64,000 nucleotides of DNA from Saprospiraceae bacterium (GTDB lineage Bacteria > Bacteroidota > Bacteroidia > Chitinophagales > Saprospiraceae). The DNA is taken from NCBI GenBank assembly GCA_016710115.1, contig JADJLN010000001.1, positions 248,001 through 312,000 of the forward strand, in the 5' to 3' direction. The notes under the pieces are model-generated. The model made no database searches and had not been told where the DNA came from. It saw nothing but the letters and a program-made list of their open reading frames with translations. The position numbers and the translations under genes were made by a program. Of the stretch, positions 45,042-54,098 are shown in pieces. Within the stretch, counting starts at the first letter, position 1, and every line of letters begins with the position of its first letter.

Positions 45042-45222
45042 GGGGGTGTTTGTGGGTTATTTCGTTATTGGGTTATTTCGAATGAAAGGGCGGAGGGCCA
45101 ATATGGAGATTTTGGAACTTTGAGAAAGACGGAAAGCAGAAGGCGAAACTCTTCGTGGTTTTTGCCACTCAGTCACTTACCGATCAAGAGAAGCAAACGT
45201 TGACAATGGCGGTCTATCATTC

Positions 45223-45245
45223 ATAAATTGTTTTGGACAGATGTG
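45223..45245 (+). repeat. 23-bp repeat, copy 1 (inverted relative to copy 2)
   Basis: This stretch, containing ATTGTTTTGGACAGATG, is identical to the reverse complement of 49503-49525. A diverged third copy (TTTTGGACAGAT) lies near 50080. Confidence 0.9.
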
Positions 45246-45554
45246 CAGTCCCTGGGGATTGGGTGTTGCTTTTTCGGGCGGGCAACCAAGCTTGGAAGAA
45301 AGTGATTAACGCGAAAACACGTTGAACAAGGAACAAGAAACCTGGAACAAGGACGACACGGCCGCCCGGGCCCCCAACCCTGGACAGCAGAGCGTTCTCC
45401 GAGACTTATTGACACAAAGACAACCAGGAGCCTGGAACACCTTGAACGTTGAACACATGAGCCGTCAGGCTCCATGTTGAACCTTGAACAGCCAGGCGTT
45501 GTAAGACTGTATGAGACACGAAGAATACCAGGCCCGAGTGCTCGGGGTAGAGTA

Positions 45555-45600
45555 GGAACAAGGAACCTGGAACAAGGAACCTGGAACAAGGAACCTGGAA
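45555..45600. repeat. GGAACAA/GGAACCT heptamer array
   Basis: Six alternating 7-bp units plus a partial one. It lies 36 bp from the stop codon of the convergent TPR gene. Confidence 0.95.
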
Positions 45601-45635
45601 TCTACATACTGAACCAGACTACCTTCAAACAGACC

Positions 45636-46145
45636 CTACAAAAATCGCTGAATCACCAGATTGGCCTTTGCCTGGAATAAGGAATCCGGACCATTGTCCA
45701 GTTCGCCCATCAACAGACGAGCGCGATTCGTGTCATCCTGTTTCAGACAGGCCAGTCCCATGTACCAGGTGGCATCTGCATAATACAACGGATCGTTCAA
45801 GCGAACCTCATCCATGATCTGGATGGTGCGTTCTTCCTCCCCGGTTTCCAGACAGCTCAAACCCAGTAAAAACCAGGCTTCCGTATGATCGGGATGTCCT
45901 GCCAGATGCGCCTCGAGCAGATTGATCGCCTCCGGGTATGTGCCTTGCTGGTACGCCTCTTTCGCCTGGGTCCAGGCAGGGTCCTGAACCTCTGCCTCGG
46001 TCGCTGTGGGCAGTGCGTGAAACAAATCACTCGATGCACTCCGGGTCGTATACCACCATACACTGGCAGCAGCACCAGCGATCATCAGGACGATCAGGAG
46101 ACCGGAAATGAATTTTCGGTTCAAAAAGGGCTTTGGTTCAGTCAT
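45636..46145 (-). CDS. Membrane-anchored TPR protein
   Basis: A 169-residue protein. A transmembrane helix (about residues 13-31: GLLIVLMIAGAAASVWWY) after a short basic N-terminus anchors a C-terminal periplasmic TPR domain of three repeats (WTQAKEAYQQGTYPEAINLL, 'HTEAWFLLGLSCLETGEEERT', 'YADATWYMGLACLKQDDTNRA'). The ATG at 46145 (MTEPKPFLNRK) was chosen over an upstream in-frame ATG because it gives the usual short cytosolic start. The partner is unknown. Confidence 0.78.
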   Translation of the reverse strand: MTEPKPFLNRKFISGLLIVLMIAGAAASVWWYTTRSASSDLFHALPTATEAEVQDPAWTQAKEAYQQGTYPEAINLLEAHLAGHPDHTEAWFLLGLSCLETGEEERTIQIMDEVRLNDPLYYADATWYMGLACLKQDDTNRARLLMGELDNGPDSLFQAKANLVIQRFL

Positions 46146-46253
46146 GCAGAAGTGGATTACAGATTGATGGGTCATCCGAAACGAGCCATCCTTCCTGTAT
46201 CACACTAAAGGTCTGTAATTCTGTTTGGATAGGCAAATGGAACAACTCCGGAT

Positions 46254-47339
46254 TCAGATTCCCGAAAATCGGGCCGTACGCAAAATGATTTCCAGCTGCT
46301 GCATCCATTCACGTTTTGACTTTCCGGGGCCATAAATAAACCCGGTAGCCAGAATCAGGGATTGCTGATCCGGGCTCTGGATCACATAGGAGATAAACGG
46401 TCCACCCATGAAGTCACCCTGCATGGACCAGATACCGCGCACTTCCATCGCATATTGCTGATCCAGTGTCTGAGCAGAAAAAAAGAGGGGCAACTCCCGG
46501 TCGTCTGCCACCATCCGTGTTGGTTCGCTGACCTGACTGGTCACGATCCGGGTCATGTCGTCATGCAACGATTTGAAACCCTCCAGGCTGAATTGTTCCT
46601 GATTGATGTATGGTATTTTTTTAAACAGCAGACCCAGGATCATTTCTCCGGCATCCTTGCGCAGCCAGAGGGTACTGTCCTGTTCCAATGCTGGGACAAA
46701 TTCTCCGGGTATGCGAAAATGGGCACCTGTCCATGACTGCACCTTATTGGTCAGGCTGGCATTTTCCCGTGTGGCATAGGCCTGACTTTCCAGGATGGGC
46801 AGATCATGGATTTTCAGTTTGGCCAGCATGGCGGGTCCGCGCTCCTGAATGGCCTGGTACACTGCATCCGCATTTCGTCCGTAGATGTAGAAGACGACCT
46901 GACCAGTGGCCCACCGGTTTTGAACCATCTTGACCGAATAGGGCTTATCGGCCGGGAGGAGACTGTCTCCCAGATCCTTGCGCATCATGTCATCCAGGCG
47001 GCTTCCCCGCAAGCCTTCATGGCTGATGATCAGATAGGACCGGAGTTCTTTCCGGGCGGGTTTGTAATCGAGTTCCTTGAAGTCAAAATGCTGAAGATCA
47101 TACAGGGGCTCAGGCCGGGGCAGGATCAGGAATGGCGCGCCGAAAGTATAGTCGACACTGTCTGCCAGCCCGGAAGCCCACCAGCTGCTGTCTGCGATCA
47201 CGGTAAGCTTGTTGGCCTTGCCAAAGGCAGCTGGCAGAATACCGACACGGGAGGACGGATCGCCCGGACCACATCCGGAAGACCAGGCTATGGCCATCAG
47301 GAGGAACAGGAAGATTGTGCGGTATGATACAGGTTTCAT
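46254..47339 (-). CDS. DUF4837 family lipoprotein
   Basis: A 361-residue lipoprotein with lipobox WSSGC at about residue 23 and the body of DUF4837, a Bacteroidota-specific family of unknown function: LPAAFGKANKLTVIADSSWW, 'LRSYLIISHEGLRGSRLDDMM', 'NRWATGQVVFYIYGRN', 'EVRGIWSMQGDFMGGPFISY'. The ATG at 47339 (MKPVSYRTIF) gives the signal peptide; nine further residues upstream are not needed. In a same-strand run with the TPR gene (108 bp) and the TauE gene (75 bp). Confidence 0.85.
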   Translation of the reverse strand: MKPVSYRTIFLFLLMAIAWSSGCGPGDPSSRVGILPAAFGKANKLTVIADSSWWASGLADSVDYTFGAPFLILPRPEPLYDLQHFDFKELDYKPARKELRSYLIISHEGLRGSRLDDMMRKDLGDSLLPADKPYSVKMVQNRWATGQVVFYIYGRNADAVYQAIQERGPAMLAKLKIHDLPILESQAYATRENASLTNKVQSWTGAHFRIPGEFVPALEQDSTLWLRKDAGEMILGLLFKKIPYINQEQFSLEGFKSLHDDMTRIVTSQVSEPTRMVADDRELPLFFSAQTLDQQYAMEVRGIWSMQGDFMGGPFISYVIQSPDQQSLILATGFIYGPGKSKREWMQQLEIILRTARFSGI

Positions 47340-47414
47340 GATCGGGCGTTGGACAAAAGTAGCCATTCTTCAAAAGGATGCCACAGAATGGCGAATTGGC
47401 GTATTCAACAAGGG

Positions 47415-48173
47415 TTAATCAAAGAAAATTTTCACAATGGAGGCGATAACAACAACGATCAGCAGACGGTAGGCCCACACTTTTGCTTCCGGGTATCGGG
47501 AGGCATATTTTGCTGTCAGATAGCCGCCCGCTGCCTGACCACTGGCAATCAACAGTCCAGCTTTCCAGTCGATCCGCCCTGTCCATTGGAAGACAACAAT
47601 GATCAACAGGGTGAAGACCGCCACCACCAGGACTTTGATGGCATTTGCACGGATCATATCATAACCGGCACCGAGAACCATGGCCGCCAGAAAAAAGATG
47701 CCCATCCCCATCTGGATGAATCCGCCGTAAAATCCCAGGCCAAAAAAGATGGGGACTGAGAACCAGTAGTCGGGTTTGTCTCTGATCACTCCCTCCTTCA
47801 ACCACCGCTCGGGTTTGACCAGGATGACGAACAGCATCACGATGAGCATATAACCGAAGACGGACCGGAATTCTTCATTACTGACCTGGAGTGCTGTCCA
47901 GACACCCGGGATAGCCCCCAGGAAGGTGATGGCGATATAGGGTCTGGCTTGTCGGAGATCCAGCTTGCCTTCGCGGTGAAAGGCCCAGGCTCCCAAGGCA
48001 GTTTGGGAGAAAATGCCAAGCCGGTTGGTTCCGTTGGCCAGATTTCCGGGCATGCCCATCAGCTCGGTCATGATGGTGAGTGTGATCGCAGACCCGTTTC
48101 CGGCCAGTGTGTTGATGACCCCGGCCAGGAAACCGCCGATCACGGCGATGATCAGGATGGATGGCTCCATCAT
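47415..48173 (-). CDS. TauE/SafE family membrane transporter
   Basis: A 252-residue membrane protein with seven to eight hydrophobic helices. It carries the family's N-terminal signature 'GFLAGVINTLAGNGSAITL' and the repeat-like second half 'GFYGGFIQMGMGIFFLAAM'. Members export sulfite, sulfoacetate or related organic anions; the substrate cannot be read. The ATG at 48173 overlaps the stop of the epimerase gene (ATGA), so the two are coupled. Confidence 0.9.
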   Translation of the reverse strand: MMEPSILIIAVIGGFLAGVINTLAGNGSAITLTIMTELMGMPGNLANGTNRLGIFSQTALGAWAFHREGKLDLRQARPYIAITFLGAIPGVWTALQVSNEEFRSVFGYMLIVMLFVILVKPERWLKEGVIRDKPDYWFSVPIFFGLGFYGGFIQMGMGIFFLAAMVLGAGYDMIRANAIKVLVVAVFTLLIIVVFQWTGRIDWKAGLLIASGQAAGGYLTAKYASRYPEAKVWAYRLLIVVVIASIVKIFFD

Positions 48174-48589
48174 GCGTCGTCACCGTCCGGGATGGACTGG
48201 CAAAGTTCGACCAGCACCCCGTGGGCACTTTTCGGATGGATAAAACAGATCAGCTTGTTGTCTGCGCCGCGTTTGGGTGTTTCATTCAGCAAGCGGAACC
48301 CTTCGGCTTTCAATCGTTCCATTTCCACGTGAATGTCAGCTACTTCAAAAGCGATATGGTGGATGCCTTCGCCTCGTTTTTCGATGAATTGGGCGATCGG
48401 GGATTGGGGTGTGGTAGCAGCCAGGAGTTCGATCTTGCTTTGGCCGGTCTGGAAAAAGGAAGTCATAACCCCTTCGCTTTCCACTTCTTCCATTTTGTAG
48501 GGTTCGGTACCCAGCAGTTTTGTGTAGAGGGCATTGGCCGTAGCCAGATCTGCGACGGCCAGTCCGATATGTTCGACATGTTTGAGCAT
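48170..48589 (-). CDS. mce: Methylmalonyl-CoA epimerase
   Basis: A 139-residue vicinal-oxygen-chelate protein with the family's metal ligands and blocks: KHVEHIGLAVADLATANALY, GQSKIELLAATTPQSPIAQF, GEGIHHIAFEVADIHVEMER and 'SAHGVLVELCQ'. It interconverts the two epimers of methylmalonyl-CoA in propionate metabolism. The open frame extends far upstream (to 48802), over the start region of the divergent gene, but the ATG at 48589 (MLKHVEHIGLAV) is where the family begins. The mutase is not in the window. Confidence 0.92.
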   Translation of the reverse strand: MLKHVEHIGLAVADLATANALYTKLLGTEPYKMEEVESEGVMTSFFQTGQSKIELLAATTPQSPIAQFIEKRGEGIHHIAFEVADIHVEMERLKAEGFRLLNETPKRGADNKLICFIHPKSAHGVLVELCQSIPDGDDA

Positions 48590-48708
48590 CGGGGACAGAG
48601 ATTTTGCCCGAAAATACGATTCACGGCGGGTTAACGCCGCGTTAAAGAAGGACGGCCGGATCAACTGACGGGGGAGTGCACGGTCAAACGGGTATAAAAC
48701 AGTTAGCC

Positions 48709-49029
48709 ATGAAAGCAAAACACATTTTCCTGTTCCTGTTTGGATTCGGATTGACCACTGCGGGTACAGCCCAGGTTTGTACACCTGCCATTGGTCAGAC
48801 ACAGGTCAGACAACACCAGCGTATCCACCAGGGCATTCATCAGGGCGACCTGACCCGCCATGAAGCACGACAACTGAAAGGTCAACAGCGCCATATCCGG
48901 AAAATGAAGCAACAGGCCCGGCTGGACGGCAAGGTGACACCGCGTGAAAAAACGCAGATCCGTCACGCCCAGAAACAGGCGAATCGCAAAATCGCGCGGA
49001 AAAAACACAATTACCGGAATCGGTATTGA
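48709..49029 (+). CDS. Small basic exported protein with His/Arg/Gln-rich repeats
   Basis: A 106-residue protein. The signal peptide (ending AGTAQ) is followed by a highly basic helical region: HQRIHQGIHQGDLTRHEARQ and 'QQARLDGKVTPREKTQIRHAQKQ', ending NRKIARKKHNYRNRY. The D-G-x-V-T-x-x-E segment recurs in small proteins of both Bacteroidota and Proteobacteria that share this layout, none with a known function. Periplasmic, possibly nucleic-acid or polyanion binding by charge. A terminator follows. Confidence 0.7.
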   Translation: MKAKHIFLFLFGFGLTTAGTAQVCTPAIGQTQVRQHQRIHQGIHQGDLTRHEARQLKGQQRHIRKMKQQARLDGKVTPREKTQIRHAQKQANRKIARKKHNYRNRY

Positions 49030-49066
49030 TCAAGAGCAAACAGATTCTCATACGCAAGCCTGTTGG

Positions 49067-49092
49067 GGGCGCACGAAGGTGCGCCCTTTTTT
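49067..49092 (+). terminator. Rho-independent terminator
   Basis: GGGCGCAC-GAAG-GTGCGCCC with a perfect 8-bp stem and six Ts, after the small basic protein gene. Confidence 0.93.
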
Positions 49093-49105
49093 GTGTTGGC
49101 GAAAT

Positions 49106-49462
49106 TCAGATCTTCCTGTTGAGAAAAATACCCAGCCACTTCCAGCGCAAATACCCCACTCGGAAGAAAGGTATCTGACTGGCTTCGAAATCCCGCCGGA
49201 CGCGCTCAACCGGTTCGATCATGCTGCCCATAAAGTCGAAATAACGAAGACCAGGTTGTCGGAGGGCCCATACCAGAGCCTCCCACGCCAGAAGGACAAA
49301 GGCCCCGGATGCGCGGAGTTCCGGATCGGTGCCGGCCATCAACGGGCAGACCTCTTGTTCATGAACCATCAGGGAGAAGTCTTCTTGCACAAGTCTTGTT
49401 TGCCTTTCCTGAGCATGGATCAATATTGGTTTTCCACGGTATACGTGCTCCTCTCGCTGCAA
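49106..49462 (-). pseudogene. Truncated C-terminal copy of the FemAB/GNAT-like gene
   Basis: The last 80 residues (LMAGTDPELRASGAFVLL ... GYLRWKWLG) are nearly identical to the C-terminus of the intact gene at 56645. The DNA from about 49132 to 49342 is close to 95% identical by eye to 56670-56882, in the same orientation. Upstream of that, similarity continues but is weak (HAQERQT versus ARDRQT), and the N-terminal two thirds of the gene are missing. The remnant marks the left border of the accessory region. Confidence 0.85.
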
Positions 49463-50279
49463 GGAATAGAAGGTGTTATCGGGGTGTGGATATACTTTAT
49501 ATCACATCTGTCCAAAACAATTTATTCTGTAAAATAGGAGTGCTGATAATCAATGAAATAACACTCTACACATCCTAAAATCTGAATCTAACCCCCAAAA
49601 TTAATCGTCGCCAAACCAGGGCCCGGACGTTTACAGTCCGGATCAAGACATATCGTCTGGGCCTCCCAGCACATCAAGGACCCGTCAATCAGGCAAACAA
49701 TTGGATTCTATAGTTGTATGAGAACAGTCAATCGTACAAACTGCCGCATTATTTGATCGGACATGTGATGCGTGTATTGACAATTTACGTGAAAAAAGAG
49801 TAACAATGATGCAAATAACCACCGATCAAATACGAGCGGCCGGGTCCTGATGTTAACGTCAATCAATCCAGATACGAATTAGCATTGCTCTTTAACATAA
49901 AAAGAAGGCCCATTTTGGCGACAAGCGCTTTTGCCTTCTTTTGGCGCGTCAAAAGAAGCCCCGAGCACTCGGGGTCGCCGGCAAGAGGCGGGCCAGAGGT
50001 GAACTACTACGATTAAAATTTCCGAATGAGGCCACGAGTGGAATACTGCAACCTGTCAAGGGCAACCTTCTGAGGTTTATTTTGGACAGATCTGACTTTA
50101 TATATACTTCATCCTTACTTCATAGATACTTTATTCATACTTCATACTTCCTTGATAGATATGTCATTTTCGGGTCTTACACATATTATTTGCCTGTGGT
50201 TCATGCGTTATATACAGGTGATGTATGGTTTACCTGCTCACGTGATAATCCTTTTTAGTCCACACAAAATGCACGGAAC
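49463..50279. other. Gap without a supported gene; start of the accessory region
   Basis: About 800 bp with no convincing frame. It holds the inverted 23-bp repeat copy at 49503, a diverged copy near 50080, and the palindrome CCCCGAG-ca-CTCGGGG at 49959-49974 next to a GAAGGC/GCCTTC inverted repeat (about 49901-49940). The short frame starting at 49941 across this palindrome (ARQKKPRALGVAGKRRARG) is of a kind seen wherever such palindromes occur, and I do not call it a gene. A stretch rich in ACTTCAT follows at 50105-50155. Confidence 0.6.
49503..49525 (-). repeat. 23-bp repeat, copy 2 (inverted relative to copy 1)
   Basis: Reverse complement of 45223-45245, exact over 23 bp. The two copies bracket the TPR-DUF4837-TauE-mce block. 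Confidence 0.9.
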
Positions 50280-51017
50280 ATGCCGAGATTGAAGAGTCTC
50301 CTCAAGGTCACTGGTACGATGGACGACCTCACGTTTTACCATTCGCGTCTGGAGGGTTACCTGGTGCGCCGGACACATCGCCATGACGCCGAACAGGTGA
50401 AAAACAGCCCGCAATTCCAACGGACCATGGAAAATGCTACCGAATTTGGACGGGTGACCCGGGTAGCGGCCCTGTTGCGGAGGCTGATGGGTGACAGTTT
50501 CAGGTCTTGCGGGGATGCGCGGATGACTTCCCGGTTGATCAGCACACTGCACAAGGTGATGAAGGAGGACAAATCGTCGATCAGGGGCCACCGAATGGTC
50601 GGACCGGGGCTGGTGGAGCCGACAGGAAAAGAGATCTTTCTGGGGTTTGACCTCAATAAGAACTACCCCTTGGAACAGATTCTGCACACCAGACCGGTGG
50701 CAGACCTGGAGACGGGTGTCATCCGCATCAAAACCGATGCGAACCAGCTGCAATGGCCCCTTTCGGCCACCCATGTCCACTTCCACAGTGCCTGGGTACG
50801 AATGGACACAGCAGCTATGGAAGGGGATGTAGTCCACTCTGAAACGGAATTATTTGAGCGGGGGAATCTACCCGCTGATATCGCACTGAACCCGGAACGC
50901 TCACCTGAAGGGCCGGGGCATGATCTTCTCCTTTTGCAAGTCCAGTTCTATATCCTGGAAGGCCCCAAGGTTTACGAATTGAATGAAGGTCGGGCCTGTG
51001 GGGTAGTGGGTGTGTGA
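50280..51017 (+). CDS. Hypothetical protein of a Bacteroidota-type family
   Basis: A 245-residue protein starting MPRLKSLLKVTGTMDDLTFY. The run 'TGTMDDLTFYHSRLEGYLVRR...FQRTMENATEFGRVTRVAALLR' resembles a widespread uncharacterised family in Bacteroidota. In that family a short 'xGxxGDxxFY...xG' start is followed by 'R.RENxxEFG' and a helical region, and then a beta-rich half. There is no signal peptide. The base composition is like the core genome, unlike the A+T-rich cassettes downstream. It is followed by about 230 bp without features before the left cassette boundary. Confidence 0.65.
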   Translation: MPRLKSLLKVTGTMDDLTFYHSRLEGYLVRRTHRHDAEQVKNSPQFQRTMENATEFGRVTRVAALLRRLMGDSFRSCGDARMTSRLISTLHKVMKEDKSSIRGHRMVGPGLVEPTGKEIFLGFDLNKNYPLEQILHTRPVADLETGVIRIKTDANQLQWPLSATHVHFHSAWVRMDTAAMEGDVVHSETELFERGNLPADIALNPERSPEGPGHDLLLLQVQFYILEGPKVYELNEGRACGVVGV

Positions 51018-51248
51018 GGGGTTGGCAAGTCAACCAGGTTGTCCAACCGATAACCATGGAAACGTTTTGGGTGGTCTGATAAGGAAGGCGACCACTGCAC
51101 TCAAGTCAGCGGATGAACCCTAAAATCCTTGGAAAGGGAGTCGTTCTCAAGTAGATAACCCTTAACTTGGGGAATGATCAAGGATAAAAACCACCTGCAA
51201 CCCGGGTCGGCCATTCGGAAAGGCGACTGCTCCTTCTCAGGGATTGGT
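51018..51248. other. Gap before the cassette array, nothing recognised
   Basis: No gene, terminator or repeat seen. Base composition changes from G+C-balanced to A+T-rich just after this stretch. Confidence 0.5.
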
Positions 51249-51354
51249 TCTGAACATTCGTTTATCGGATCGATAGAGCTGCTAAACGAACGATCTGAGC
51301 GCATGCAGGTCGGATAAACGAAGTAAATGTTCGTAAGTATAAATGTTAGTGATA
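51249..51354 (+). other. Left boundary site of the cassette array (attI-like or degenerate attC-like)
   Basis: An imperfect inverted repeat pairs GAACATT (51252-51258) with AATGTTC (51326-51332), and CGTTTATC with GATAAACG inside it, with a bulge on the right arm. Thirteen bases after it the sequence GTTAGTGATA (51345-51354) marks the 5' end of cassette 1: it is the exact reverse complement of TATCACTAAC, the outer arm of the site at 54099. AAATGTT occurs twice here, 16 bp apart. Whether this is an attI-like primary site or the 3' end of an older cassette is open. Confidence 0.55.
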
Positions 51355-51401
51355 ATTATGCCAAGCAAAATGGCAGTATTTCTTAATCAAAAATTTTTAA
51401 C

Positions 51402-53668
51402 ATGAAAAAGTTTTATCTCACATTCGGTCTAATCATTAGTTGTCTTTCAATTTCGTTCGGACAACTATACGAAGTTCCCTTTAATCAGAAGGTAGAGAAA
51501 TCTGATTTAATTTTAGAAGGGAAAGTTACAAGTCAGAGACAGGTACTCATTGAGGAAATACCGTATACCCTCAACTCGATTGAGGTGGTAAAATTGTTAA
51601 AAGGAAGTCCTACTCTGAAAAGCGAGGTTCAAGTTTTAACCTTTGGAGGGAATGTTAATGGAGAAAGAGTTTTTTCGGCTCATACATTAACACTCAGAAT
51701 AGGCGATGAAGGAGTTTTCTTCCTGACTAAACAGCGGAACGGTATTGATGATTCAGACTGCTATCAAGTTTATTCTGAAAAACAGGGATATTATCGAGAA
51801 AGATTCAATGGCAGAACAAAAGAACTGATATCCCAATTCTCAACGTTTCAAGGAAGAAATACTTTTTACAAAGAACTTGGACTTCATTATAGCGAAGAAG
51901 GATTCCAAATGGAATCTGAGAAGGATAATTGTCTTCAGTTTAGAATTGAACCGGCAAATACTTCATCTGTAGAGAGTTCAAGCCTTCTGTATTTTAATTT
52001 ATATGTCAAATCAGTAGAACCAATTGAGTTACGGTCATCTTCCTTACAGGTGAATTATAATACAGATTGGTTTGGTCAGGACATAATCACGAGCGGAAAT
52101 CTTGCAATTTCAAGTGGGGATTTTAACGCGAGTTATTCACTAAGCACTCAGGACATTACTTCTGATGTTTTCGAAATTAAACTTGAATCAAACGCTCTAC
52201 CAACAGGGTTAAACTATTTGGATGAAAATACCGAATTGCTCTTATGTACCTTTGGAGTAAGTATCCAAGACTTTGACATTGAAGACCCAATTTATGTTGA
52301 AAACACTCAATTTGATTCAAAGTTTTATGATTCGGAAGGAACGCTTCAAGAAACAATTTGCGGTGAAATAAATGTAGAGAGTCGAGCTTGTAGTCCTGAA
52401 ATTACAGGTATTGATTTAAAAAGAGTGCTGGTACAGAAAGTATCTTAGAAATAACTGGTAGCGGATTCATCCATGATAGTGCCGAGCCTGGGGATGAGTG
52501 GTGTGGACTTCCAAATGATGAACATAGAGTTAAATTTACTGATGTTAATGGAGATTGGGTAGCCCCTTTAGAAGGAGACTATTTAGAATGGACAGATACC
52601 AAAATCAGAGTTAAAGTACCTACAGAAGGATATGTCGATAACAGCTTTTCAAGAACAGATACGGACAATGACGAATATGCCGCAACTGGTGAAATTCGGG
52701 TTTGTATTAACGACAATTTATTTGCTTGCACCTGTTTTGATACCAGTGACCCAAGTGACAATTCCAATAATGGAGAACTCTATGTACCGTTTTCAACTTA
52801 TACAAAAGATAGAGAAGGGGAAAGTGGTTATAATACTGGGGATTGTAATCATTCACACCATGCAAGATTAACATCTTTTTTATCTAATCAATCGGTTTTA
52901 TTTGATTTAGACGCTTTACCGTCTGATGATGCAAAAAATGCGTTCATTAGGGCACTTAATACATGGCGATGTGCTATAGATATTAACTATGGAATTAATT
53001 CGAGTTTTGGTATTCCTGTTACTATGGGTAATACTCCTGCAGGTTTGGCAGGATTCACACACTTGAATATAGCAAATTGTGGTTTAGATGACCAGAAGCT
53101 AATTTGGCCTACCGAAATCACCTTCGACAACAGTCTTTCATGGCATTTCACAACTGCAAGCCCCCCAAATAACAAGATAGATTTTGAAAGTGCTGCGCTA
53201 CATGAAATAGGTCATGCACTTGGTCTTATACATACGTCAAATGACCCTAATATAATGTATCCTACGTTAGATAATGGGGCAAACAAAAGAAGTCTAACTG
53301 GTGATGATTTAGAAGGCGGGCAATTCTGCCAAACAAGAAGCTTGGTTACAATACCTCAATCTGGTTGTGGGATTGAATTATTGCCTCTGGCAGAGGATTG
53401 CAATATACCCACTCATACTCTTGAATTGTTGGCGGAATCTAATATTTATGTGTATCCAAACCCAACAATAAACAACCTATATATAAGCTCAGATAATTTA
53501 GACTATTCCTTTAGCATTTATGATATGCAAGGACAACGTATAGCGGGTCCGATAATTCCGAATTCTACTCGATTTACATTTTCAACGGCTACCCTTTCCT
53601 CAGGTATTTACTTGGTGATAATTGAAAAAGGAAACCAAATCTTTAACCTCAAAATTTCGAAAATATGA
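51402..53668 (+). pseudogene. Secreted matrixin-like metalloprotease with T9SS domain, apparent frameshift
   Basis: The first frame (MKKFYLTFGLIISCLSISFG signal peptide, then a beta-rich N-terminal region of about 330 residues) ends at 52448. One extra A in the A5 run at 52418-52422 joins it to an open frame that reads through to 53668 without a stop. That frame begins with an IPT/TIG-like segment (GAGTESILEITGSGF), then the catalytic domain with HEIGHALGLIH, a complete HExxHxxGxxH zinc motif, and the Met-turn NIMYP. It closes with a type IX sorting domain (IYVYPNPTINNLYISS, DMQGQRIAGP, LSSGIYLVII). The restored protein is about 755 residues. It is the first gene of cassette 1, unusually long for a cassette gene, and is A+T-rich like the rest of the array. 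Confidence 0.8.
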
Positions 53669-54084
53669 AATGGTTAAAAATGCTTATTTGGTTTTCGCTA
53701 TTTGCTTCTTGCTGACCTAAATATTCAGCAATTCCTCAAGAAGAATTAGTGCTTTCTGAAAAAGAAGTGGTTTTTTTAGCCAGAAATTGCGATTACGTTG
53801 AGCTAATGTGTTCAGAAAGGATGATTAATGCGGGTAAAGATAATGAGTATAAATACGATAACATAATTGTAAATATACTTGACAAAACTGATTGTTTTGA
53901 AGGAGAGTCCTATTCAAAACTAATTTCTGTAATAGGAGATCCTTCAATATCGACGGATTTAGTGGTTGGTTACAAGTTTGTAAAACAAACTGAGCCAGAT
54001 AGGTTTCTTATTCTCAACTTTGGATTAAAAGATGGTGTAGTTCAGGGTCATGCTCTACTTTCTGGACATGAAGTCAAAAACTAA
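53665..54084 (+). pseudogene. Small lipoprotein gene with an in-frame TGA after the lipobox Cys
   Basis: The ATG at 53665 overlaps the protease stop (ATGA) and gives MKWLKMLIWFSLFASC, a good lipoprotein signal. The next codon is TGA (53713-53715), after which the same frame continues PKYSAIPQEELVLSEKEVVF for another 110 residues to 54084. The downstream part alone could start at the ATT/GTG/CTT region near 53749, but it would then lack export. A point mutation to a stop, or a misread base, is the simplest reading. The mature part is acidic/mixed and unassigned. Confidence 0.6.
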
Positions 54085-54098
54085 ATTGAGGAGAGAAC

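Larger units (their letters stand above)
45042..45635. other. Convergent gap with simple repeats, no gene seen
   Basis: Nothing convincing is coded between hppA and the TPR gene. The left part holds a 23-bp motif that recurs inverted at 49503 (listed separately). From about 45320 the sequence is dominated by GAAC/GGAAC-type units with a loose 7-bp rhythm, ending in the regular array at 45555-45600. A short palindrome CCCGAG-tg-CTCGGG lies at 45533-45546 and recurs at 49959-49974. Confidence 0.7.

Noticed and set aside
45223..49525. Composite transposon bounded by inverted repeats
   Set aside because: No transposase is present, and the genes between look like ordinary chromosomal ones.
49941..50258. 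Open frame starting MARQKKPRALGVAGKRRARG
   Set aside because: It reads across a repeated palindrome and has no domain or ribosome-binding site; the peptide is a by-product of the palindrome.
53749..54084. Separate cytosolic gene starting at 53749
   Set aside because: The same frame continues upstream to a lipoprotein signal, interrupted only by one TGA; a broken lipoprotein gene is simpler.
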